From JAQVIJ01 sp041287365 (GTDB lineage: Bacteria > Desulfobacterota > Dissulfuribacteria > Dissulfuribacterales > DYLC01), in contig JBEULL010000017.1 of assembly GCA_041287365.1 (NCBI GenBank), forward strand, positions 1 to 64,000: a DNA stretch of 64,000 nt, in the 5' to 3' direction. The notes beneath the pieces were generated by a model that did no database searches, had not been told where the DNA came from, and saw nothing but the letters and a program-made list of their open reading frames with translations. The translations under genes were made by a program, and so were the position numbers. How positions within the stretch are numbered: the first letter of the stretch is position 1; each line of letters begins with the position of its first letter. This document shows, piece after piece, positions 36,980-44,192 of this stretch.

Positions 36980-37741
36980 ATGAGAATAGAAGAAATAGAG
37001 GCATTGGAAAAACTCAAGAAGGAAGGAGCCGATAACCTTCCATCACCAGAACGGCGTAAGTTCCTGCAGATCGGTCTGGTAGTGACGGGTGTCTTTGCCG
37101 GTGGCACCATTCTCTCTTTGACTGCCGCTAAAGAAAGTTTAGCAGCCCTGGACGGTATAGAGCAGAGAAAGTTTCCATATAAACCTCACTATGCTATGGT
37201 TATGAGGCAGGATAAGTGCATAGATTGCCAGCTCTGTATGGATGCCTGCGTAAAGACCAATAATGTCCCGGATTATGGTTACCGCACCACAATTTTGGAG
37301 AGAGAGGTTGAGCTCGCTCCAGAGAAAAAATTTCGAGAATTCATACCGGTGTTATGCAATCAGTGTAACAAGCCGCCTTGTGTGCGTGTATGTCCTACCA
37401 CAGCCACCTACAAAGACCCCAAAACAGGTATTGTTCGCATGGAGATAACGCGTTGTATCGGTTGTAAGACCTGTATGGCGGCCTGCCCCTACAATGCCCG
37501 CTATTATAATGAAGACAAGCGCGCCATAGACAAGTGTGACTTCTGTTTCGAGTCCAGACTGTCCAAGGGTGAGACCCTTACTGCCTGTGCAGCGGCCTGT
37601 CCTGCAGGTGTGCGTATATTTGGTGATATTACAGACCCATCCAGTCAGGTTCATAAACTGGTCTATGAGCCTGAACGTGTGCTTTGGGTGTTGAGGCCTG
37701 AGACCGGCGCGGTCCCCAATGTCTTCTATACAAAAGGCTGA
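36980..37741 (+). CDS. Tat-exported four-cluster ferredoxin (DsrO/NrfC-like)
   Basis: A twin-arginine signal (ERRKFLQIGLVVTG, RR at 25-26) indicates folded export. Four Cys clusters follow: CIDCQLCMDAC, CNQCNKPPCVRVCP, CIGCKTCMAACP and CDFC with the later CAAACP. This is the architecture of periplasmic electron-transfer subunits such as DsrO, NrfC or HybA. ATG 36980 is chosen since GGAGG (36970-36974) is 5 nt upstream; a TTG at 36968 would overlap that site. No membrane partner such as DsrP is next to it; the hexaheme cytochrome follows after 33 bp. Confidence 0.88.
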   Translation: MRIEEIEALEKLKKEGADNLPSPERRKFLQIGLVVTGVFAGGTILSLTAAKESLAALDGIEQRKFPYKPHYAMVMRQDKCIDCQLCMDACVKTNNVPDYGYRTTILEREVELAPEKKFREFIPVLCNQCNKPPCVRVCPTTATYKDPKTGIVRMEITRCIGCKTCMAACPYNARYYNEDKRAIDKCDFCFESRLSKGETLTACAAACPAGVRIFGDITDPSSQVHKLVYEPERVLWVLRPETGAVPNVFYTKG

Positions 37742-37774
37742 TTTTTAAAATTTCAACGAAAAGGGGTAGTGAGA

Positions 37775-38407
37775 ATGAAAAAATATATAAAAATCGTTAC
37801 GTTGCTGTTTGCTGTGGCATCTGTGGGATATGCGATTCAGGCAAAGGCTGGTGATGAAGGACATGGTGGCACCATTACCTTTACTAAACCTGTAAGTTCC
37901 GTGGTTTTTGACCATAAAACCCACATAGACATGGGGTTTGACTGCGACAGCTGTCACGAGAAGTTGTTTGAATACAAGCGTTCCTCTGAAGACAAGGCCG
38001 ATTTCAATATGGCCTCCATGTACGCAGGCAAATACTGCGGTGGCTGTCATAACGGCAATACCGCCTTTGCCTCCAACACCAAGTGCGGTTCATGTCACAA
38101 CAATGTCAAGTCAAAAATTGTATTTGCCAAGCCGGTCAAGGCCGTTATCTTCGATCACAAGGCGCATATCGAAATGGTGGGAGATGATTGTGCATCCTGC
38201 CATGACAGCGTTTTTCCATCAGACAAGAAGTCTGAGGCGCAGGCTGATTTCACCATGGACAGCCTTTATAAGGGTAAGTACTGTGGTAAATGTCACGACG
38301 GGAACATGGCCTTTGCCTCCAACACCAAGTGTGCCACCTGTCATATAGGTGTTAAGGGCTATAACCGTATGTTTAAGACAGAAAAGACAGGCCATAAAGG
38401 GCACTAA
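37775..38407 (+). CDS. Exported hexaheme cytochrome, tandem c7-like duplication
   Basis: After a signal peptide (residues 1-26) two homologous halves follow, each with three CxxCH motifs: CDSCH, CGGCH, CGSCH and CASCH, CGKCH, CATCH. Each half begins with FTKPV or FAKPV, then VFDHK-TH/AH, and ends with AFASNTKC. It is a c7/c3-type triheme module doubled inside one gene, 210 residues. The ferredoxin encoded just before is the likely redox partner in the periplasm. A strong terminator ends the unit. Confidence 0.9.
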   Translation: MKKYIKIVTLLFAVASVGYAIQAKAGDEGHGGTITFTKPVSSVVFDHKTHIDMGFDCDSCHEKLFEYKRSSEDKADFNMASMYAGKYCGGCHNGNTAFASNTKCGSCHNNVKSKIVFAKPVKAVIFDHKAHIEMVGDDCASCHDSVFPSDKKSEAQADFTMDSLYKGKYCGKCHDGNMAFASNTKCATCHIGVKGYNRMFKTEKTGHKGH

Positions 38408-38428
38408 TTTTGTGGCTTAGTTATAAAA

Positions 38429-38473
38429 GAAAGACCGCCTGAGGCATGAATGCTTTTAGGCGGTCTTTCTTTG
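38429..38473. terminator. Strong bidirectional terminator
   Basis: GAAAGACCGCCT (38429-38440) pairs with AGGCGGTCTTTC (38458-38469); T-rich sequence follows on the plus strand and A-rich sequence precedes it, so it can end both the cytochrome gene and the minus-strand genes. Confidence 0.9.
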
Positions 38474-38480
38474 TTTATAC

Positions 38481-38746
38481 TCATTCTGATTGTCGCGTTG
38501 CCGGTCTTTCTCGAAGGTCTTTGACCAATTGAGAGACCTGTATGCCTAAAGAAACACACTGCTTGCCTAACATGCAGGCACTGGCCTCTTCATCTTCCAG
38601 GTAAGTCTCCAGCTCCTGGCCATCCTTTTTTAGACTTACTATCCATGCCTTTTTTCTTGATCGTAACGCACTGCGAGATCAATGGCGCATGAACCGATGT
38701 CTGGATAGATTTGCCGAATCTTTTCACAAAGTTCTTGCGAGTTCAT
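38481..38746 (-). pseudogene. Small acidic protein gene with a frameshift at A6
   Basis: From ATG at 38746-38744 the frame reads MNSQELCEKIRQIYPDIG and on for 32 codons to an A6 run (38650-38655 as T on the plus strand) and then hits a stop after four more codons. If one A is added, the frame continues through AWIVSLKKDGQELETYLEDE and on to a TGA at 38481-38483, giving a coherent 88-residue protein with Cys in CMLGKQCVSLG. I do not recognise the family. It is too short and broken for simple gene finding. The cause could be mutation, a sequencing error in the homopolymer, or slippage. Confidence 0.6.
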
Positions 38747-38926
38747 AGGCCTTCTTCTTTTTTTTGTTTAATGACATTACAATAATTCTTGTCAGCTCAT
38801 AAGGCAAAGGCAGGGTTAATATGCCCTTGATAATTTTTTTATTGAGTGGAATGCATGCTATGTCTGTGGAGTTAGCCTGTTTGTAGTGGCAAACATATGC
38901 TGTTTATGTCTTGATGAGGCCTTTGA

Positions 38927-39355
38927 TCATCTTTGCCAGTAGGTTGTGTCGATGAGTAAATGAGGCCTGTGGCAGCCTTTGAGGGGCACATTGGGCAAAA
39001 GCAGTTCCATATCCCTGGGTTTGCCGTAGTAATAGACGTTTGGTCAGATATTGACTGTAACCAATGTAATGCCCTTAGCGCCTTTTTTGATGTATTGAGC
39101 CACCTCTGAGCTTGGGTCGTTCATGTCACCAAAGATATGTGCCCTGGCCAAGCAGGTCTGTACACATGCAGGCTCCAGGCCTTTTTCAAGCCTTTCTACG
39201 CAAAATGTGCATTTGTCTGCCTTTTCCAGCCTTTTATTGAGGTATCGAGCTCCATATGGACATGCCTCTACGCACATTCCGCAGCCTATACAATGATTCT
39301 TGTCGATGAGTACAGCTCCGTTAAATGGGTCCTTCCATGTGGCAGCCACTTCCAT
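38927..39355 (-). pseudogene. Remnant of a 4Fe-4S electron-transfer protein with in-frame TGA
   Basis: The readable part begins after what would be the middle of a NrfC/PhsB-like protein (ATWKDPFNGAVLIDKNHC), has CIGCGMCVEACP, CTFC and CVQTC, and reaches an in-frame TGA at 39044-39046. Beyond the TGA the same frame goes on for 38 codons with family-like sequence (PNVYYYGKPRDMELLLP) to a TGA at 38927. The N-terminal half with the first clusters is missing and a TAA directly precedes the ATG. The 5' end overlaps the 3' end of the selB-like gene by 35 bp, which suggests a deletion joint. A stem GGCAAA/TTTGCC lies 18 nt after the TGA (38994-39025). Confidence 0.65.
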
Positions 39356-41276
39356 TTAGATGTGGGTATTGAATGCGTTTCATTTGTTTTTTGTCAAATA
39401 ATGTAAATGATATTGAATCAAGATAGTCGAGTATATTTATAATGCGTCTTCCTATTGGAAATAATTTTTTTGCGTCTTCCATAGTCAGTTCTTTATTGTG
39501 TCTAAAGAAATTTGTTATTGTATCTTTAATGTATTCTAATGCCTTAGGTGTTAAGTATTCTTCTCGTTTGCCCATCTTGCTTTTATATATTTTTATGAGT
39601 TTGTTTTGTCTTGTCAGTACGTTGAATGCATTTGTTATCTCCACTTCACTTACAGGCAGAGTCTTTAAAATTCCATGCAAAGTGATGGGCATGATCCAGC
39701 TTTTTTCTGCGGTCTTTAAAATAAGCTGCATTAACTCTTTGAACTGCCTGTTGAACTTGGGATTAAATCCCCTTTGTAGCACCAGACCATTTTTGCAATC
39801 CAATCTGGTGGTTGTTATCAAGCCATTGATGGCTTCCTCGAACAGCATAATTGGTAGATGGGCAAATTGGGCGCGCAAAGTTTCAAGGGCTATGCCTTCT
39901 TGTTCTGAATATGTCGCATGATGTCTTAATACCGTTTCGTAAATAGAATTTTGAATGGCATCAAAGGCAGTTGAAAGAAAATAGCCATTTCCTACGGGCC
40001 TGATGGTATTGCTGAAGCATAATTGCATTAAGTGATCCTTAACTATGCGCAATGGATAGCCGGAAAGAATTGAAATCTTTTCCGTAGTCAGAACGGTCAG
40101 GGGATTGAAGTGCATAAGCGTAGGTATGATTTCCAATAAATCGCCGGTTGCCAGAGTTTGAAGCAGATTTCCATGTTCATTCCAGCGCTTTCGCCATTTT
40201 CTATTGGAGATTTCCAGTACTCGTCCGCCGCTCAACAGCTCATTTTTGTGAAGAGAGACGAGCACAAAGGGTGAATTGGTGGGAATCGCAATGGCTGTCT
40301 CAAGACGTAACTGTGCCAGGCCACGCTCATTTGCATGCAACCAGTCTGTATTCATTAGGATTATTTTACAATTGGTTTGCATGGTTCCTATAAATAGCTT
40401 GGCTGTCATATAGGATTTTATGGATGGAATTTGGGCTGGCGTGTATAACTCTACATTTAAAAAGCGGCCTTTGGGCAAGGTGTCAGGAGTGCATGCTATG
40501 TATCCTGTTGCTATGTCATTTGCGTGTAATGAGGCCAGATTCAGGCCAGCCCTCATGCCTGCATATATTTGTGATTGGAGTCTTCCGCCGGCCTGAATGG
40601 CCCTTACTCGATCCCTTATGCCCAGTGGTTGAATCTCTATGACGTCTTCTTGTGTAAGAGTGCCAGAGCTTACAGAGCCTGTCACTACCAGACCGTGCCC
40701 TTTTTTGTGTAAAATGTGGTCGATAGCTAACACAAAGGGTTGTTCCAAATCAGGCGTTGGCAAAATATCAAATAAATATCTTATGGAATTCATCAGGCCT
40801 TCACGGCCCTTTAAAGTGATGGATGAGACCTGAAGTATGGGTGAAGTGGTATATGGCGTGGACTTGAGTAGTTCAGCCGCCTCTACCATGGCCAACTCCA
40901 GCAGTTCTTGTTCTACACAATCGATTTTTGTGATGACACAGATGAGTCGTGCTACTCCAAGCAGCTGCAAAATGTTAAGATGCTCTCGCGTCTGCGGCAT
41001 TACCCCTTCATTTGCAGCTATGACCAGTATGGCTGCATCTATACCCCAAAGCCCTCGTATGGTGTTGTGTAAAAACTCTTTGTGACCAGGAAGATCGATA
41101 AAAAAGACGGTTTTGCCGTCAGAAAGGCGCAGAACCGCATGGCCTGGCGTGATGGTGATGCCTCTACGCTGCTCATCGGGGTGTCTGTTGAGTTCGCTTC
41201 CGGTAAGTAGTTTTACAAGGCTGGTCTTGCCATGTTTGACATGACCTGCCACTGCAATGATGATGGAATCACGCAT
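39321..41276 (-). CDS. selB: SelB-like translation elongation factor, divergent
   Basis: The 651-residue protein has the SelB layout: GTP domain, two beta-barrel domains and a long C-terminal winged-helix region. G motifs are GHVKHGKTSL (residues 11-20), DLPGHKEF (61-68) and TKID (116-119). In SelB the first two usually read GHVDHGKT and DVPGHEKF, and TIDLGFA here reads TITPGHA, so conserved residues are changed. The native end is probably near LFDKKQMKRIQ; the last 15 residues run into the ferredoxin remnant. It starts 84 bp after the tRNA on the same strand, which suggests that it delivers that tRNA. Selenium use cannot be shown from this window: no selA, selD or clear selenoprotein is seen. 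Confidence 0.82.
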   Translation of the reverse strand: MRDSIIIAVAGHVKHGKTSLVKLLTGSELNRHPDEQRRGITITPGHAVLRLSDGKTVFFIDLPGHKEFLHNTIRGLWGIDAAILVIAANEGVMPQTREHLNILQLLGVARLICVITKIDCVEQELLELAMVEAAELLKSTPYTTSPILQVSSITLKGREGLMNSIRYLFDILPTPDLEQPFVLAIDHILHKKGHGLVVTGSVSSGTLTQEDVIEIQPLGIRDRVRAIQAGGRLQSQIYAGMRAGLNLASLHANDIATGYIACTPDTLPKGRFLNVELYTPAQIPSIKSYMTAKLFIGTMQTNCKIILMNTDWLHANERGLAQLRLETAIAIPTNSPFVLVSLHKNELLSGGRVLEISNRKWRKRWNEHGNLLQTLATGDLLEIIPTLMHFNPLTVLTTEKISILSGYPLRIVKDHLMQLCFSNTIRPVGNGYFLSTAFDAIQNSIYETVLRHHATYSEQEGIALETLRAQFAHLPIMLFEEAINGLITTTRLDCKNGLVLQRGFNPKFNRQFKELMQLILKTAEKSWIMPITLHGILKTLPVSEVEITNAFNVLTRQNKLIKIYKSKMGKREEYLTPKALEYIKDTITNFFRHNKELTMEDAKKLFPIGRRIINILDYLDSISFTLFDKKQMKRIQYPHLNGSGCHMEGPI

Positions 41277-41359
41277 TGCTATATCGCCATCTTGTGTGAT
41301 GAAGAAATTTTTCTATTTCCATGTAATCTTTCGAACACTTCACACTTCATATTGAAAAA

Positions 41360-41449
41360 AGGGGACAAGGGGAATCGAACCTCCTCCCTGCTTTTTAGGC
41401 AGGGCCAACGGGTTTGCAGCCCGCGGAATGCGCCAACATTTTTGTCCCC
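41360..41449 (-). tRNA. tRNA-Cys(GCA)-like tRNA with tRNASec architecture
   Basis: Acceptor stem of 8 bp: GGGGACAA with TTGTCCCC. D arm AATG-TTGGCG-CATT with the GG of the D loop. Anticodon arm GCGGG-CTGCAAA-CCCGT, anticodon GCA, one base from the UCA of tRNASec. Long variable arm CCCTGC-CTAAAAA-GCAGGG. T loop TTCGATT on a stem of four pairs with a bulged A (GG-A-GG with CCCC), so the branch is a bulged 8/4 type. The next base is U (discriminator), then a T run; CCA is not encoded. U73 and GCA are the main cysteinyl-tRNA synthetase determinants, whereas tRNASec has G73. A minor cysteine tRNA of this class, mimicking tRNASec, has been reported from delta-proteobacteria. It lies just upstream of the selB-like gene. 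Confidence 0.88.
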
Positions 41450-41465
41450 AAATGAACAATATGAA

Positions 41466-41494
41466 ATTTAAACTCTATAACTTATAAAAAGCAA
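41466..41494 (-). promoter_or_regulatory. Promoter of the tRNA and selB-like gene
   Basis: On the minus strand TTGCTT (41494-41489), 17 nt, TTAAAT (41471-41466), 17 nt before the tRNA. Confidence 0.45.
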
Positions 41495-41920
41495 ATAGAT
41501 TTTATCGATAAAATAAATCTAATTGATTGATTTTGGCTATTATTTTATTGATAACAAATAGTTATTCCGAATAGTTAATTTGAATAATCGATTTGACTTT
41601 TATGCTGAGAAATGGTCTTTTCTGTAAGAAAGTGATAGTTAATACTATAATGTCCCGACAAATTTACCGATGGTCTTTATACAGATACACCGGCTGACTG
41701 GTGGGTAGCGGCATATTTTCCAGGTACATTTTTTTTTATTTGGATCGGTATGGTAACTGGACTACAACACCAACGACTTGGTCGCAAAGGTGCAAGGTGT
41801 TTAACACCATGTCTGGGCTACATTAACCTGACTGGTACCCGCCATGGCTCGGCCTCTTGGAGTCTGATAGATTTTTAGGCGGAATATCTTCAAAAGCGGC
41901 ATTTTTTGTTTTTAATCCTG
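41495..41920. other. Unassigned region between hgdC-like gene and the tRNA
   Basis: The part near the tRNA (to about 41640) is very AT-rich. The part at 41640-41880 is richer in GC and contains small dyads: ACCAA-TTGGT near 41769-41782 and GGTGTT-T-AACACC at 41796-41808, and a direct repeat CTGACTGGT. A plus-strand frame is open across 41648-41878 without a good start. I cannot assign a function. It could be a relic, an RNA, or part of a mobile element. Confidence 0.4.
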
Positions 41921-42664
41921 CTATGTTACTGCCAATAGTGCCGCCCCCAATGCGCCAGTGAATTCAGGCTGTTTCGGGACCAACACCTCCATTCCAAGTA
42001 TCCTTTCGAGTTCCTGCACCAGGTGCTGATTTCTCGCCACTCCGCCACAGAAACACAGGGGTGGCACGATGGGCAGGCGATGGAGTAAACTTGCTGCACT
42101 TTGTGCTACCGAAGTAAACACCGCCCTTGCCACATCCTGAGGGGCTGCTCCCTGTGCCTTGAGTGAAATGACCTCTGTTTCGGCAAAGACCGTGCATGTA
42201 CTGTTTATGGTAAAGTGGTTTGAGCCGGTCATAGCCAGTTTGTTGAGTTCATCGAGGCTGCACTGAAGCGAGTTGGCCATTACCTCTAAAAAACGGCCCG
42301 TACCAGCTGCACATCGGTTGTTCATGACAAAGTTTTGCACAGTTCCATTGGGAGTGAGGCCGATGGCCTTGGTATCCTGGCCTCCGATATCCAATATGGA
42401 GCGTGCCTCCGGATAGAGATGATGTACCCCGCGGGCATGGGCCTTGATTTCCGTGATATTGGGAAAATCGAGGGATGAAGAGAGGATGTGCCTGCCATAA
42501 CCCGTGAGCATTGTTCGATCAGGCCGTAGGATTTCTAAAAGCTGCTTTACCGATGTGACATAATCAAAGCCTGTGATCATCTCGTGGCAGGAGATGAGAA
42601 TGCCATCCTCAAGTAAGACCAATTTGATGGCCCTTGATCCAACATCCAATCCAGCTATTTTCAT
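41921..42664 (-). CDS. ATPase activator of a double-cubane / 2-hydroxyacyl-CoA dehydratase system
   Basis: This 247-residue ASKHA-fold ATPase (BadF/BadG/BcrA/HgdC family) has GLDVGSRAIKLVLL, DIGGQDTKAI and CGGVARN nucleotide loops. Two cysteines, in NNRCAAGTG and STCTVFAETE, can hold the bridging 4Fe-4S cluster of a homodimer. It drives ATP-dependent electron transfer to the partner. The start ATG (42664) overlaps the stop of the partner gene (ATGA). An upstream open frame is not part of the family. Confidence 0.9.
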   Translation of the reverse strand: MKIAGLDVGSRAIKLVLLEDGILISCHEMITGFDYVTSVKQLLEILRPDRTMLTGYGRHILSSSLDFPNITEIKAHARGVHHLYPEARSILDIGGQDTKAIGLTPNGTVQNFVMNNRCAAGTGRFLEVMANSLQCSLDELNKLAMTGSNHFTINSTCTVFAETEVISLKAQGAAPQDVARAVFTSVAQSAASLLHRLPIVPPLCFCGGVARNQHLVQELERILGMEVLVPKQPEFTGALGAALLAVT

Positions 42665-43935
42665 GGCGTGATCACTTCCTTGAATGCCTCTATTCGCGTC
42701 TTCAATGCCTCTACATCCTGCATGGAGTAGTCTGTCTCTAGACGTAGTAGAGGAATTCCCTTTTTTGCCAAGGCATCCTCCACTCGCTTGGATTCGATGG
42801 TATAGGGCTGACAAAACTGAATGGCATAGTGAATGACGCCGTCGGCTTTTAGGGACTCTGTCATCTCCATGATGTGCTGCAGCCGTTCCTGATTGGGCGT
42901 AAAGGTGGCGCAGTCGATTTGAAAATACCGATCAGTAATGGCTGCAAGCAGTTCCTCTAAGTCATTTATGTCCTCTTGCACGGTGTTTCTCGTGTTTCGC
43001 ACTCCCACACAACTTTCTTCTCCCACAATGACAGCGCCGGTGCCTTCCACGATGAAAGGTATCTTCCAATTGGGAATGGCCATGGGGCAGCCTGACATGA
43101 GTATGCGAATCGGTTTTTTGTCCGTAATACCCTGTTGATTTTTGACGCGTTCTTCCAGCTCATCACAGAGTTTGTTGACTGCCTCTGTGAAACGGATTGG
43201 GTCATCATAAAAGGCGATCTGATTGATGAGAAGGGCATCCAACCCGCTTATGGGCGGGATTTCCGCGCTTCGTAATGCATTCAGCCTGTTTAAGGCATGG
43301 CGTTTGTTATTTACTACCTTAACGGCATCGTTTAGGCGCTGCGCTGTAATCTCTACTTCTGTTAATTTTTCAAGTCTCTTTTGGAACCGTTTGATCTCTT
43401 GGTGAAAAAGCAGTTTTGCGGCCTGGCTCTTGGTCTGGGGGACCTCCATGATATGCACCGGCTGAATTTCATTGAAGAGTTCATATGCCTTCTTTTTGCC
43501 ATCACAGGTGGTCTCGCCCACAACTAGATCACAGGAATTGGTATAAGGGCAGAGTTTGGCAAGTTTAAACCCAAAAAATGATTTGATGAGGCCGCAGGTA
43601 GTTTTGGGCAGGTACTGTTCGGCCAAATCGAACCTTGCCTCCGCTCCAGCACAGAGGCCGATGCACACGGCATCAGCGGCCAATATCAACTCTTCCGGTA
43701 CAAAAACACAGAATGTACCGATGATCCTTTTGCCCCGAGTCTTTGCCTCCTGCAGCTCCTGTATGCGCAGGCCGTGTACCTCGCTTATGACAAAATCAAA
43801 GTATTGCATGGCCCTTGGCCTGTTTTTTTGAGAAAGATAGATGGATGAATAAAACTCAGCGAGGGTCTGCATCAGATTGTTGTGGGCATCGAGATTCAGC
43901 CCGAGTTCCTGCCACATCTGCCGGTAGTTTTGCAT
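42661..43935 (-). CDS. Double-cubane cluster protein / HgdB-like reductase component
   Basis: The 424-residue protein belongs to the HgdB/2-hydroxyglutaryl-CoA dehydratase D family. Conserved cysteines lie in GTFCVFVPEEL, CIGLCAG, KLCPYTNSCDLVVGETTCDGKKK, SGCP, GEESCVG and FCQPYTIE. A single-gene reductase next to a single activator is the arrangement of DCCP/DCCP-R systems, which carry an 8Fe-9S double cubane and reduce small substrates, rather than of CoA dehydratases with two subunits. The substrate is unknown. GGAGG lies 6 nt upstream of the start. Confidence 0.85.
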   Translation of the reverse strand: MQNYRQMWQELGLNLDAHNNLMQTLAEFYSSIYLSQKNRPRAMQYFDFVISEVHGLRIQELQEAKTRGKRIIGTFCVFVPEELILAADAVCIGLCAGAEARFDLAEQYLPKTTCGLIKSFFGFKLAKLCPYTNSCDLVVGETTCDGKKKAYELFNEIQPVHIMEVPQTKSQAAKLLFHQEIKRFQKRLEKLTEVEITAQRLNDAVKVVNNKRHALNRLNALRSAEIPPISGLDALLINQIAFYDDPIRFTEAVNKLCDELEERVKNQQGITDKKPIRILMSGCPMAIPNWKIPFIVEGTGAVIVGEESCVGVRNTRNTVQEDINDLEELLAAITDRYFQIDCATFTPNQERLQHIMEMTESLKADGVIHYAIQFCQPYTIESKRVEDALAKKGIPLLRLETDYSMQDVEALKTRIEAFKEVITP

Positions 43936-44137
43936 GGAAGGCCTCCTTCAAGTGTTTATAAAGGAATCTCGAAAGTTCCCTCACGCCGCCGGGGTTTTTT
44001 AATGGTTCGAGATTCTTCAAGGCATTAAAATAATCGAATCCCATTGTTCTGAAAAATCGTAAAAAACTATCGTTCTCGAGTAGCCTATCGAAATTTACGA
44101 TTTTACTTCTCGCAGCCATGGTTATATTTTTAATCAT
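43856..44137 (-). CDS. Possible small protein upstream of the double-cubane gene
   Basis: The 93-codon frame begins MIKNITMAARSKIVNFDRL and has helical, charged sequence (FFRTMGFDYFNALKNLEPLK). Its last 27 codons overlap the start of the next gene in another phase. It is not recognised, and the overlap is long. The non-overlapping part could encode a short leader protein. Confidence 0.3.
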   Translation of the reverse strand: MIKNITMAARSKIVNFDRLLENDSFLRFFRTMGFDYFNALKNLEPLKNPGGVRELSRFLYKHLKEAFHAKLPADVAGTRAESRCPQQSDADPR

Positions 44138-44192
44138 TAATCAATTGAAATTATTTATATTTTTTAATTAAAATTATTTATGGAGAGTGTTT

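Noticed and set aside
39044..39046. TGA as a selenocysteine codon
   Set aside because: The gene is truncated, the position is not a cysteine site in this family as far as I know, and no correctly placed SECIS is seen. Kept only as an open hypothesis.
41360..41449. Ordinary tRNASec (selC)
   Set aside because: The anticodon is GCA and the discriminator U, not UCA and G; the acceptor branch is a bulged 8/4 type.
41648..41878. Plus-strand open frame between dehydratase gene and tRNA
   Set aside because: No plausible start and no recognisable sequence; treated as unassigned DNA.
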